Translations under genes and position numbers: made by a program
Notes under the pieces: generated by a model
Seen by the model: the letters and a program-made list of their open reading frames with translations, nothing else
What the model was told of the DNA's origin: nothing
Database searches by the model: none
In this document: positions 24,788 through 33,007 of the stretch, piece by piece
Numbering within the stretch: the stretch's first letter is position 1
How the letters are laid out: each line of letters begins with the position of its first letter
DNA from: JACIWG01 sp049969935
GTDB taxonomy: Archaea; Thermoproteota; Nitrososphaeria; JACIWG01
Length of the DNA: 34,791 bases
Direction: 5' to 3'
Assembly: GCA_049969935.1 (NCBI GenBank)
Contig: JBMFNX010000017.1
Location: forward strand, 1-34,791

Positions 24788-26218
24788 TTAAATTGCAATT
24801 CTACCTTTGTCCGTCAAACTATAATATTCTCTTTTCCTTCCAAGAACATTTTTAGAAAAAGTTTTCCTAACATATCCCATTTCTATCAACTGGCTAAGAT
24901 GTTGGTAAACTGATGGAATCTTCATGCTAAGACCATACTTTTCTCTTAAACTTCTCCAAATCTGGTAACCGTACATGTCTTCTTCTGAAAGAAGTTCAAG
25001 TATAGCCCTCTTGGTTTTACCCATCTTAACATCACCACCTAGTTCCTCAAGCAAAATACTTGCATCCGATTTCTTGCAAGCAATATCCTTCATAATTTTA
25101 GGATCCTTTAAACCTCCGCCAGTTACTATACAGACAACTGTAGCATCATCTCCTATTTCACCAGATTTTCTAAGCTTCATTAGACCCGCTAAACTGAGGC
25201 TTGCAGCAGGCTCAGCTAATATACCCTCCATCTCCGCAAGCAATGAAAGCGCCCTATAACATTCTTCTTCACTAACCGAAACAGCATATCCTCCAGTATC
25301 CCTTATAGCCTTTAAAGCAGCACAACCATACTTTGGCCTCGAAACACTCAAGTCAAAGATTTTCGTGAAAAACCTTGTATCAGAGAATACGTCATTGAAT
25401 CCTCTCTCGTACGCTTCAACAATAGGTGCACACCCTTTAGGCTGTACGCCCACAATTTTAGTCTTAAGCCCTTTATCTCCAAAAATCTTCTCAAGCTCTA
25501 TAAGCATCTTGTAAGTAAAATATGCTAAACCCCCCTCACCCATAGGAAGTATAATATATTCAGGCAACCTTCCACCAAGTTGAAGAAAAACTTCTAAAAG
25601 GATAGTCTTTTTAGCCTCATTTATTATAGGATCATATTCAATTGCCAAAGCCTCTCCCATAGAAATTCTTGTTTTAGAAAAGTCTTGTATCACATTAACC
25701 TTTGCACCGTATAAGATCATTTGATACAGTTTTCCAACATCAACCATGGGTCTAACGTTAACATGCAATTTTATCCCAATCCTTGAAGAGTATGCGGCCA
25801 AAGATGCTGCAAGGTTACCTGTAGAGTATGTTACTATCCTTTCATAGCCTAGGCTTTTAATGAATGAGACAAAAAGTGCGGAACTTCTGTCAAAATATGA
25901 TCCAGTAGGTTCCGTTGTCTCATTCTTAAACCAAAGTCCCTTCACACCTAATTCCCTTCTGAGTCTAGTGCTTTCAATCAGACAAGTGCCCCCTTCTCCC
26001 AAAGAATAATGGAATTCTCTATCCACATATGGAAAAAGTTGAGCATACCTCCAGATACCCTCTCCTCCAATATTTTCCATAAATGCAACTGGAGTTTCCG
26101 TCTCAACTGTGAGGCCACAACCGCATCTTTCACATAATTTTCTTTCTATCTCAAACTCATATAATGCATTACATTTTGTGCATTTCAGAACCAGTTTGCT
26201 TCCCATATGCCTAAACAT
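24788..26218 (-). CDS. Threonine synthase-fold protein fused to a PadR-like winged helix, PLP lysine absent
   Basis: The 476-residue protein has three parts. Residues 10-36 form a zinc ribbon (C13, C16, C29, C32), as in threonine synthase. Residues about 45-390 follow the fold-type II PLP enzyme threonine synthase, with Y-S-T-G-N-L-A-A-S-L-A-A-Y (N135) and the phosphate-binding T-G-G-G-L-K-D-P. Residues about 400-476 form a PadR-like winged helix (M-Y-G-Y-Q-I-W-R-S-L-R-E; S-V-Y-Q-H-L-S-Q-L). In N-P-T-G-S-F-K-D-R the lysine bonds PLP; here it reads E-P-T-G-S-Y-F-D-R, so F109 replaces it with no gap in the alignment. It cannot be a normal threonine synthase. I infer a ligand-sensing transcription regulator. 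ATG 26206 is an alternative start. Confidence 0.85.
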   Translation of the reverse strand: MFRHMGSKLVLKCTKCNALYEFEIERKLCERCGCGLTVETETPVAFMENIGGEGIWRYAQLFPYVDREFHYSLGEGGTCLIESTRLRRELGVKGLWFKNETTEPTGSYFDRSSALFVSFIKSLGYERIVTYSTGNLAASLAAYSSRIGIKLHVNVRPMVDVGKLYQMILYGAKVNVIQDFSKTRISMGEALAIEYDPIINEAKKTILLEVFLQLGGRLPEYIILPMGEGGLAYFTYKMLIELEKIFGDKGLKTKIVGVQPKGCAPIVEAYERGFNDVFSDTRFFTKIFDLSVSRPKYGCAALKAIRDTGGYAVSVSEEECYRALSLLAEMEGILAEPAASLSLAGLMKLRKSGEIGDDATVVCIVTGGGLKDPKIMKDIACKKSDASILLEELGGDVKMGKTKRAILELLSEEDMYGYQIWRSLREKYGLSMKIPSVYQHLSQLIEMGYVRKTFSKNVLGRKREYYSLTDKGRIAI

Positions 26219-26356
26219 GAAATAGTTTATTTATAATTTTATACTCGTGTGCTTGAAATCAGATAAAATGTTTATGATAAATATACTATGTGTAAAGTTT
26301 TGAAACAGTTTCGTCTCAAAGAATTGAATGTGGCTTGTCTTGTTGGTTGTCTCTTA

Positions 26357-26480
26357 AATTATAAATAGGGTTAAACCGTTAAGGGGACTACAAATAAAGG
26401 AAAAATTCTTTTCTAAGAAACCTTGGAGAAGACTGGTGGAGAATACCGATTCCCGATACAATACTAGGGAATTTGGTCCT
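26357..26480 (+). ncRNA. Candidate small RNA with a strong hairpin (282-base gap)
   Basis: The gap 26219-26500 has no gene. A TATA-like aaattataaat (26357-26367) on the plus strand predicts a start near 26388. Downstream, ACC-GATTCCC (26445-26454) pairs with GGGAATT-T-GGT (26467-26477), a ten-pair hairpin with one bulge and one wobble pair around a 12-base loop. The elements are visible; that they make a transcript is inference. It may instead be a terminator-like structure between the two minus-strand genes. Confidence 0.3.
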
Positions 26481-26500
26481 AAAGTATCTATAAAATTCTT

Positions 26501-27613
26501 CTACACACTCTCAATAACTGCACTTTCGACAGTCATCTTTTTAAGTAAATCTGGTCTAGGCTCATAGGGTGTTCCAGGAACCTTTGAAACATCAACCTTT
26601 CCCCTACCACAGTAAACTATTTCTGGACTACCTAGGTCCTCAACATAATATGTTTTTGAAGAAAAGATGTCTGATGGATACTTTATGTTAGGTAATGTTG
26701 CAAGCTCAATCGACAAACCTTGTCCAACAGAAGATTCAAGCATTCCTCCAACCCAGCAGGGTATACCAGCATCCATACACATGTCATGTATAACTTTAGC
26801 GTTCCAAATTCCTCCGACCCTACCAACCTTCAAATTCACATACCTGCAACTGCCAAGCTCTATCGCCTGCTCTGCAGCCTTAGGACATGTTATACTCTCA
26901 TCCAAGCATATTGGTGTAGAAATAAGTTTCTGAAGCTTGGCATGGTCCAGTAAATCCCAATGGCATAGGGGTTGCTCAATCATCTCTAACTCGAATCTAT
27001 CAACCTTCCTAAACAATTCAATATCCTTTAAAGTGAATGCAGCATTACAGTCTATGTGAAATGGAAAGTCTGGGAAACGGTCTCTTACAGCTTCAAGCAT
27101 ATTAATATCCCATCCCCTCCTAAACTTCAACTTAATCCTAGGAAAGCCTGCGTCGATTGCAGCCTCAACCTTCTTCAAAAGAATCTCTACACTATCTTGT
27201 ACACCGAAGTCGGCTCCAACGCTAACAGGCTCAGACCTACCACCAATAAGCTTATGCAAGGGCTCACCCAAACTTTTAGAATAAAGAATCCACCAGGCAG
27301 TCTCCAAACCAGCCTTAGCAAAATAGTTTCCCTTAAAACAATCAAGGGAACCCAACAACTCTTCAGCACTTCTTATATCTTTTCCAATCAGGATTTGTGC
27401 AAAAAAGTCTCTTATCAGAGAAAACACTCCAGAAGCCCATTCAGGAGAATATGTTGGTGCATTAAGAGGAGACGTTTCACCCCAACCATAAAATTCGCCT
27501 GAAAACATTTTAACGAGAACAGAATGGATTTCAGCATCCTCACCATATGCAGTGCGCCAAGGATAAATCAAAGGCATACTAACATGATAAACTTCAATCC
27601 TATCAATTCGCAT
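26501..27613 (-). CDS. o-Succinylbenzoate synthase / N-acylamino acid racemase (enolase superfamily)
   Basis: The 370-residue protein matches the OSBS/NSAR branch. Catalytic lysines K161 and K163 lie in I-K-L-K-F, metal ligands D188, E213 (M-I-E-Q-P) and D238 (C-L-D-E-S) are present, and the second base K262 lies in N-L-K-V-G-R-V-G-G. All are in place and at almost the numbering of Amycolatopsis NSAR. The reaction is either dehydration to o-succinylbenzoate (menaquinone) or racemisation of N-acyl/N-succinyl amino acids. No other men genes are in the window, and the neighbour is a threonine-synthase-like regulator, which tilts me toward amino-acid chemistry. ATG 27613 is preceded by an A/T-rich region shared with the divergent TauE gene. 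Confidence 0.85.
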   Translation of the reverse strand: MRIDRIEVYHVSMPLIYPWRTAYGEDAEIHSVLVKMFSGEFYGWGETSPLNAPTYSPEWASGVFSLIRDFFAQILIGKDIRSAEELLGSLDCFKGNYFAKAGLETAWWILYSKSLGEPLHKLIGGRSEPVSVGADFGVQDSVEILLKKVEAAIDAGFPRIKLKFRRGWDINMLEAVRDRFPDFPFHIDCNAAFTLKDIELFRKVDRFELEMIEQPLCHWDLLDHAKLQKLISTPICLDESITCPKAAEQAIELGSCRYVNLKVGRVGGIWNAKVIHDMCMDAGIPCWVGGMLESSVGQGLSIELATLPNIKYPSDIFSSKTYYVEDLGSPEIVYCGRGKVDVSKVPGTPYEPRPDLLKKMTVESAVIESV

Positions 27614-27723
27614 ACTATATTAGTAGAAGTATTAGTAATATTAAATTTTTTGTGATCTTGGAATATGTTCTTATATTCCCCTTTTAGCAAAACCTTTTAT
27701 ACGGTATTATTTTTCCCCCATTT

Positions 27724-28611
27724 ATGCTAGACCCCTTCTCCCAACTCTTCTTCTTTACTATAACTTTTATAGCAGGTTTTCTAGGCGCCTTAATGGGCAT
27801 AGGTGGAGGAATAATTGTTGTCCCAGCTTTAACCATAATTTTTAATGTGCCCATAAAGGAGGCTATTGCCATAAGTGCTGCAACAGTTGTTGCGACAAGC
27901 ATTTCCGGAGGCTCATCATATGTTGAGCAGAGAATCACCAATATCCGTTTAGCAATGTTTCTAGAAACGTCCACAACTTTAGGCGCATTTACTGGCGCTC
28001 TTCTTGTACTGTTTGTTGCAGGAGAATACTTGTATATTGTTTTCGCATTATTGGCATTTTATCTTGCAATATCCCAGATCCTTTCAGTTAGAAAGGAGGT
28101 TAGAAGAATGTCTAATAACGATTTTCTAAAAGTTTCACAGGATAGAATCTCTAAATACTTGTCCTTAAAAGGTGATTACTTTGATGAAAGTATAAAATGT
28201 AGAATCGAGTACCTTGTTAAAAACTCTATTGTAGGCTGGATAATCTCGTTCTTTGCAGGTTTGGGTTCAGGTTTACTTGGTATAGGCGGCGGTATCTTTA
28301 AAGTGTCTGCGATGAATGTTTTCATGAACGTTCCTCTTAAGGCTGCTGTTGCAACAAGCAAGTTTATGATTGGTGTGACAGCGGCTACAAGTGCAATATT
28401 ATATTATGTCAGTGGCCTTCTAAACCTAGAATATGTTGCTCCAGCCGCATTGGGTACAATGCTTGGCGCCGCTGTCGGAACCTCTATAATGAACAAGCTT
28501 AAAGTTAAATGGTTGAAAATCCTATTTTTCATTATAATGTGCTATATTGGCTACAATATGCTTGGCAAAGGAATACTGCTTACTACAGGCATACGGTTAC
28601 CTTTAATTTAA
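27724..28611 (+). CDS. TauE/SafE-family sulfite/sulfonate exporter
   Basis: The 295-residue membrane protein has eight or so helices in two homologous halves, each with the family's glycine signature: F-L-G-A-L-M-G-I-G-G-G-I-I-V-V-P and G-S-G-L-L-G-I-G-G-G-I-F-K-V. A polar loop of about 45 residues links the halves. Characterised relatives export sulfite, sulfoacetate or other organosulfur anions; many are annotated on family grounds only. A TATA-like ttttatac (27691-27698) lies about 27 bases before ATG 27724, pointing to a leaderless start. The DUF1634 gene follows 15 bases on, a common pairing. Substrate remains an inference. Confidence 0.88.
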   Translation: MLDPFSQLFFFTITFIAGFLGALMGIGGGIIVVPALTIIFNVPIKEAIAISAATVVATSISGGSSYVEQRITNIRLAMFLETSTTLGAFTGALLVLFVAGEYLYIVFALLAFYLAISQILSVRKEVRRMSNNDFLKVSQDRISKYLSLKGDYFDESIKCRIEYLVKNSIVGWIISFFAGLGSGLLGIGGGIFKVSAMNVFMNVPLKAAVATSKFMIGVTAATSAILYYVSGLLNLEYVAPAALGTMLGAAVGTSIMNKLKVKWLKILFFIIMCYIGYNMLGKGILLTTGIRLPLI

Positions 28612-28626
28612 TAGAGGTGTAAGAGA

Positions 28627-28929
28627 ATGGACATTAATAAGCCAGTATATCTTGTTTTAATAGGCGGGGTAATTGTAAGCAGTATCCTATTTGGCCTAGC
28701 CTTTTCAATAAACCTACTATTTCCCTCCTTTTCTCAATTAGCATACTTTCTTGCTTTTGCCGGTGCTGGAGCATTAATTCTTACACCATATCTTAGAGTT
28801 ATTGTTGCCTTAATCACATTCTTTATAAACAAAGAGTACAAGTTTGTTGTAATATCTTCACTTGTACTGCTTGTCATGGTTGTAAGTTTCCTCACTGGAA
28901 TATTCTTTCACATTGCACCAAAAGGATAG
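28627..28929 (+). CDS. DUF1634 membrane protein, partner of TauE
   Basis: The 100-residue protein has three membrane helices and the DUF1634 core G-A-L-I-L-T-P-Y-L-R-V-I-V-A, then a loop N-K-E-Y-K-F-V and a final helix. DUF1634 genes often sit directly after TauE/SafE genes, as here (15-base gap with AGAGG upstream of the ATG). It may be an accessory subunit of the exporter, but no member's role is established to my knowledge. Confidence 0.8.
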   Translation: MDINKPVYLVLIGGVIVSSILFGLAFSINLLFPSFSQLAYFLAFAGAGALILTPYLRVIVALITFFINKEYKFVVISSLVLLVMVVSFLTGIFFHIAPKG

Positions 28930-28982
28930 CCTGAAAAATAAAACATTTATACCAAAAAATTTGCTTAAAATATCGATATAAA

Positions 28983-29807
28983 TTGGTTAGCGTGAATTGG
29001 TTAAGAAGACATTTTTTAAAGCTTATTGGTTTAGGTGCCATATTTGTCGGTGGCGCTGCAGCATTTTTTGTAAAAGATTTTTTATTTTCTAGAACATCAT
29101 CCACAATTTCTGCTCCAACATCTATTGGACAATCTTATATGCTTCCATTTCCAAAATTTTCTAGCAACATGATGTTGGAGAAGGCTATAGCGTGTAGGCG
29201 CTCTATCAGAGAATATTTGGATAAGCCGATAACGGTTGACGCACTTTCTATGCTCCTGTGGGCTGCTCAGGGTGTTACAGAATTTAATTATGGTTTTAGA
29301 ACTTGTCCTAGTGCTGGTGGAACATATCCGCTTGAAGTCTATGCTGTTGTAGGTAGAGAATGTGTTCTTGTTGAAGATGGAGGATATTTGCCAGCTGGCT
29401 CTTACAAGTACTTTGGTAAAACACATTCTATTTCTATGGTTAGGGAAGGTGACTTACGTGATGCTCTAGCTAAAGCTTCCTTGAATCAGAGTTGGGTTAG
29501 AGATGCTAGAGTGAATATTGTTTTATGCGCTGTATACGAGAGGACTACAAAAGTTTATGGTGAAAGAGGTTACAGGTACGTTTACATGGAGGACGGCCAC
29601 GTAGGCCAAAACGTTTACCTCATGGCTGCCGCACTAAAGCTTGGCACTGTCGTGATAGGCGCTTTCTATGATGAGGAAGTGAAAAATGTTGTAGGTGCTC
29701 AATATAATGAAAATCCCTTATACGTTATCCCTGTTGGAGTGCCGAAACATTTTTATGAAATAGGTGAAGATGATTTGAGAAAATATTATTTGAGGATGAG
29801 AGGATGA
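28983..29807 (+). CDS. Tat-exported SagB-type nitroreductase family oxidoreductase
   Basis: The 274-residue protein opens with L-R-R-H-F-L-K-L-I-G (R8, R9) and a hydrophobic stretch to residue 31, a twin-arginine signal or anchor. A Ser/Thr linker leads to a nitroreductase domain of the SagB/ThcOx branch: R-R-S-I-R-E-Y at the first helix, C-P-S-A-G-G-T-Y-P-L-E-V-Y near residue 100, and G-H-V-G-Q-N-V-Y-L-M-A-A-A-L later. SagB proteins bind FMN and oxidise azolines or thiols; Tat export would allow the cofactor to be loaded first. Start: TTG 28983, or GTG 28992 which keeps the signal. The small membrane gene overlaps by four bases. No YcaO or peptide gene is present. Confidence 0.85.
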   Translation: MVSVNWLRRHFLKLIGLGAIFVGGAAAFFVKDFLFSRTSSTISAPTSIGQSYMLPFPKFSSNMMLEKAIACRRSIREYLDKPITVDALSMLLWAAQGVTEFNYGFRTCPSAGGTYPLEVYAVVGRECVLVEDGGYLPAGSYKYFGKTHSISMVREGDLRDALAKASLNQSWVRDARVNIVLCAVYERTTKVYGERGYRYVYMEDGHVGQNVYLMAAALKLGTVVIGAFYDEEVKNVVGAQYNENPLYVIPVGVPKHFYEIGEDDLRKYYLRMRG

Positions 29808-30154
29808 TGTTGTCTAGGCTGAAAGTTTACCATATGCTCGTAGAATACACTTCCATACCACTTCTACTATGCTTTTACCTCTCATACCTTTCTGGGAAAG
29901 GTCTCATTAAATCTGAAGTTGTTAAAAACCTTACTCTTGGACTAATATCCTATCCTGAAAGCATGTGGCTGCATACTATATCACCATTAAACTATATTTT
30001 AGCAATTTTAGTGTTAGTTCATTCTGTTGCAGGACTAAATCTGCTAGCCTATAGACATATTAAATGTGAAAGGATTAAGGTTGCTGTTGAAGCGATAATC
30101 TTGTTGTCTGTTGGAGCATGCTCTTTAACACTTTTCACCTTATTAGAGGCTTAA
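29804..30154 (+). CDS. Small three-helix membrane protein, possible haem-b partner of the nitroreductase
   Basis: The 116-residue protein starts in an ATGA overlap with the nitroreductase and has three membrane helices (about 11-29, 62-83, 93-115). Histidines lie at 10, 57, 73 and 85, with H73 inside helix 2 (L-V-L-V-H-S-V-A-G-L) and H10 and H57 at helix ends, positions that could ligate haem. Cys pairs are absent. The obvious hypothesis is a membrane electron carrier for the exported flavoprotein, like MsrQ serving MsrP. I know no family match; a structural anchor is the alternative. Confidence 0.6.
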   Translation: MMLSRLKVYHMLVEYTSIPLLLCFYLSYLSGKGLIKSEVVKNLTLGLISYPESMWLHTISPLNYILAILVLVHSVAGLNLLAYRHIKCERIKVAVEAIILLSVGACSLTLFTLLEA

Positions 30155-30178
30155 AAAAATTTAGATAACCTGTAAAGC

Positions 30179-30489
30179 TCATAAAAGTTTTGCAGGAGAA
30201 AGTCCAAACCCTTCATCACCATACATTGAAGGCGCCCTTCCACTTCTAAGCCACCTTAATGTTCCAACCGCGTCTCGAACATATTCTTGAAACCATTTAT
30301 GGAACCTTTCCTTTTCCGATAAAAGTATTGGTCCAACATCATGAGCATTTGGCGGCTCGATTCCTACAAGCCTTAACACTGCCTTCAAAGCCGATTCTAC
30401 CCCCTCCTGAGACTCTCTTATACAATATGCGAAAGCATTTTCTTTTTTAAAGCGTTCTCCGCCGTCTTAAGCCTCCTTCTCGCCTCCAT
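30179..30489 (-). pseudogene. HEPN-domain protein gene with one frameshift
   Basis: On the minus strand ATG 30489 opens M-E-A-R-R-R-L-K-T-A-E-N-A-L-K and runs into a stop. One extra base in the TTTAAAAAA run (near 30448-30456) restores one frame. That frame continues K-K-E-N-A-F-A-Y-C-I-R-E-S-Q-E-G-V-E-S-A-L-K-A, then I-E-P-P-N-A-H-D-V-G and a final R-W-L-R-S-G-R-A-P-S-M-Y, to a stop at 30179. The pattern (basic helix, second helix with E-G-V-E-S-A-L-K, then a P-x-x-H-D turn) is that of HEPN proteins, often toxins paired with MNT nucleotidyltransferases. No MNT gene is near. It is either a real pseudogene or a homopolymer sequencing error. Confidence 0.6.
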
Positions 30490-30653
30490 CAATTAAGATG
30501 ATGCAAGTTCAACCGTATACAATTAAATAATTAATTGAGTCTAAAAGATAAATGAGAACATGTACCATACTCGAACCAATGATGCTACAAAACGCCAAAA
30601 CAAGTACATAAACATTTATAAACCTCTCCCCTTCATTATTATAAGCGAATAAT
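30490..30653 (+). promoter_or_regulatory. Leader region of the sugar ABC operon
   Basis: This intergenic stretch holds the TATA-like tttataaa (30615-30622), predicting transcription from about 30644, ten bases before ATG 30654. The remaining sequence is A/T-rich with no hairpin or repeat that stands out. Confidence 0.45.
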
Positions 30654-32117
30654 ATGTCTGAACCGAAAAAAGTTGATAGAAGGAAGTTTCTTTACGCTGG
30701 CCTTGGTGCTGTAGCTTTAATCGCCATAGGAGCTGCAGCATACTTTGCGACAAAGCCGCCGGAAGTGATAACAGTAACACAACCTACAACGACAGCAGTA
30801 ACAACAGTAATTACGCAGCCGACCACTACAGTAGTGACCACAACAACAGCAACAACGGTAACAACCACACCCACAAAAACATCTATTGGTGAAATTGTGA
30901 TAAAAACAATTACACAAACTGGTGGTCTGGGTGATCCTTCAATCCCAATATTTGATGCATTTAATAGGAGATATGCTGGAAGCATGAAAGTAGAATGGAT
31001 GACAGAGCCCTTTGCCTCATTACAGGATAGGATATTTACAACTTTGCTTACACGGTCAGATGAATTTCATATGATTCCATATCATACAAATTTTATAGGA
31101 GCCCTTGGAGACCACTATGAAGATTTAAACGTATATCTTGAAAAGTATAAAGATGATCCGGTGTGGAGAGTAAATCTTTCAGATTTTCCTGAAGGGCTGG
31201 TGAAAACGCAGGGATATTGGAAGGGAAAGCTTATAGGGCTCCCATTTAGAATCGGTTCACATGCGTGCCTTTTTTACAGAAAAGATTTGTATGAAGAAAA
31301 GGGGTTAAAGCCACCAAGAACCATAGAAGAGTATATAGAAAATGCACGGAAGTTAAATAATCCTCCAAACATTTACGGTGGCTCTGTTAGAGGGCACGCA
31401 GGACAGGATATAGCCGAAGACTTCTTATCATGGCTGTACGCTTATGGGGCTGACATCTTCAACGAAGATCAAACTGGAACCACACCCTACCCAAGTAAGC
31501 ACAGTGAGATAGCTGAAAAGATTATAAACGGTTGGATTCAAATGGATAAAGAGGGATTGCTGCCTCCTGGGTGGCTAAACCAAAGTTCTATTGACCAGGT
31601 TACAAACATGCAACAGGGTTTGCTTGCGCAAATGAACGAATTTACACCTAGAAGTTTAACTGTTGAAGACCCTAAAACGTCCAAGGTCGTCGGTAAAGTA
31701 GGTTACATAAGACTTCTCAAAGATAATCCAGATACCATAGGTCCACCGCATGCGTATGGAGCTGGATGGAACCTTGGAATAAACAAATATGTGAAAAATG
31801 AAAATATTAAGGATGCATGCTATAAGCTGATAGTGTGGATGACAAGCTGGGAAATGCAATATTTAGCAGCTACACAATGGGCAAATGGTCCAACAAGAAT
31901 AGATGTAATGAATCATCCTGACTTCTTGAAAAAGGTGCCGGTTGCTTCAGCGCATTTAGATTGCTTAAGTGTTCTAAAGGGGATCTCATGTGCACAATAT
32001 GCTGAATCATTTAAGATTATTAGTGATGAACTGCAGCTGGCTCTAACAGGTAAGAAACCTGTCTCAAACGCTGTAGAAGATATGTGGAAAAAGATAGGCG
32101 CCTTGTTTCCAAGGTAG
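30654..32117 (+). CDS. ABC-type sugar solute-binding protein (family 1) with Tat-like signal and Thr-rich stalk
   Basis: The 487-residue protein begins D-R-R-K-F-L-Y-A-G-L-G, a twin-arginine-like signal with a hydrophobic anchor to about residue 32. A stalk of Thr/Val repeats (about residues 39-76), probably O-glycosylated, holds the domain off the membrane, as in archaeal binding proteins. The rest follows family 1 binding proteins: F-N-R-R-Y then V-E-W-M near residue 110-120, G-L-P-F-R, and L-Y-A-Y-G-A-D-I-F. Such proteins bind mono- or oligosaccharides and deliver them to MalFG-type permeases, which are the next two genes. The particular sugar cannot be read. Confidence 0.88.
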   Translation: MSEPKKVDRRKFLYAGLGAVALIAIGAAAYFATKPPEVITVTQPTTTAVTTVITQPTTTVVTTTTATTVTTTPTKTSIGEIVIKTITQTGGLGDPSIPIFDAFNRRYAGSMKVEWMTEPFASLQDRIFTTLLTRSDEFHMIPYHTNFIGALGDHYEDLNVYLEKYKDDPVWRVNLSDFPEGLVKTQGYWKGKLIGLPFRIGSHACLFYRKDLYEEKGLKPPRTIEEYIENARKLNNPPNIYGGSVRGHAGQDIAEDFLSWLYAYGADIFNEDQTGTTPYPSKHSEIAEKIINGWIQMDKEGLLPPGWLNQSSIDQVTNMQQGLLAQMNEFTPRSLTVEDPKTSKVVGKVGYIRLLKDNPDTIGPPHAYGAGWNLGINKYVKNENIKDACYKLIVWMTSWEMQYLAATQWANGPTRIDVMNHPDFLKKVPVASAHLDCLSVLKGISCAQYAESFKIISDELQLALTGKKPVSNAVEDMWKKIGALFPR

Positions 32118-33007
32118 GGGTTAAGTTGCCCAAGGCTTTAGACAGGGTCTACCCCTACTTCTATTTTTTTCCAATAGCTTTCTTTTTCTTATTCGTGTTA
32201 GTATATCCTTGGACGTTGAGTTTCTACTATAGTTTTTTTCAATATAAGCCCACACTTACTCCTGAATTGAAGTTTATAGGCCTAGATAATTATATTAAAC
32301 TAGTTTATGACACAAGCTTCCATAATTCTCTCTTTATAACATTCTACTTTATAGCTGGTGCTGTTACCATAGAATTTTTTTTAGGAATAGGAATCGCCTT
32401 ACTTTTGGATAGAGAGTTTAAGATGAAAAGAATAGTAACAACCATGATACTGATACCTATGGTTGTTTCGCCCTCTTTTGCAGCACTATCGTTCAGACAG
32501 TTTATTCATCCACTTCTTGGTCTCTTTAACTTTTTGCTAACCTCTGTAGGTTTACCTCCTCAGGATTGGATGGGTAATCCCAGCCTTTCAATACCAGTAG
32601 CAATAATGATAGACGTTTGGCAGAACACAAGTTTTGTTACATTAATAATTCTTGCTGGATTACAAGCTTTGCCGATAGAGCAGGTGGAGGCTGCACTGGT
32701 AGATGGAGCAAGCTCATGGCAAATATTCAAGAATATAAAATTGCCTTTTCTTAAGCCATTGATGCTTCTAGCACTAATGTTTAGAATAATGTTTGCCCTA
32801 AGGGTATTTGAAACGATAATGTTGACATTCAGTGAAACAGGAGGTCCAGCTAATGCTGCACAAGTGCTAGGAGTTTACCTTTATTGGCTTGCTTTTAGAG
32901 CTTGGGATCTCGGTATGGCTTGTGCTCTCTCATGGTTTATACTATTTCTTACTATAATCTTGACATCAACTTTAGTAATATTTCTATATAAGGAGATTGA
33001 GCTATGA
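32084..33007 (+). CDS. ABC sugar permease 1 (MalF/UgpA type)
   Basis: The 307-residue protein has six membrane segments and the coupling-helix EAA loop (V-E-A-A-L-V-D-G-A-S-S-W-Q-I-F) near residue 205. From GTG 32084 it overlaps the binding-protein gene by 34 bases. An in-frame TTG at 32126, five bases after AGGGG, would give a 293-residue protein with no overlap and keep all membrane segments; I cannot decide between them. It overlaps the second permease by four bases (ATGA). Together they should form the membrane pore. Confidence 0.87.
   Translation: MEKDRRLVSKVGVKLPKALDRVYPYFYFFPIAFFFLFVLVYPWTLSFYYSFFQYKPTLTPELKFIGLDNYIKLVYDTSFHNSLFITFYFIAGAVTIEFFLGIGIALLLDREFKMKRIVTTMILIPMVVSPSFAALSFRQFIHPLLGLFNFLLTSVGLPPQDWMGNPSLSIPVAIMIDVWQNTSFVTLIILAGLQALPIEQVEAALVDGASSWQIFKNIKLPFLKPLMLLALMFRIMFALRVFETIMLTFSETGGPANAAQVLGVYLYWLAFRAWDLGMACALSWFILFLTIILTSTLVIFLYKEIEL

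Noticed and set aside
26308..26330. CRISPR-repeat-like sequence GTTTCGTCTCAAAGAATTGAATG
   Set aside because: It resembles archaeal repeats ending in GAATTGAAAG, but only one copy is present, no regular spacing follows, and no cas gene is in the window.
30770..30885. Repetitive ACA/ACC-rich DNA
   Set aside because: It simply encodes the Thr/Val-rich stalk of the binding protein; it is not a separate DNA repeat element.
30692..30985. Cys-rich and Val-rich minus-strand frames over the stalk
   Set aside because: They are antisense shadows of the Thr-rich codons and have no start signals.
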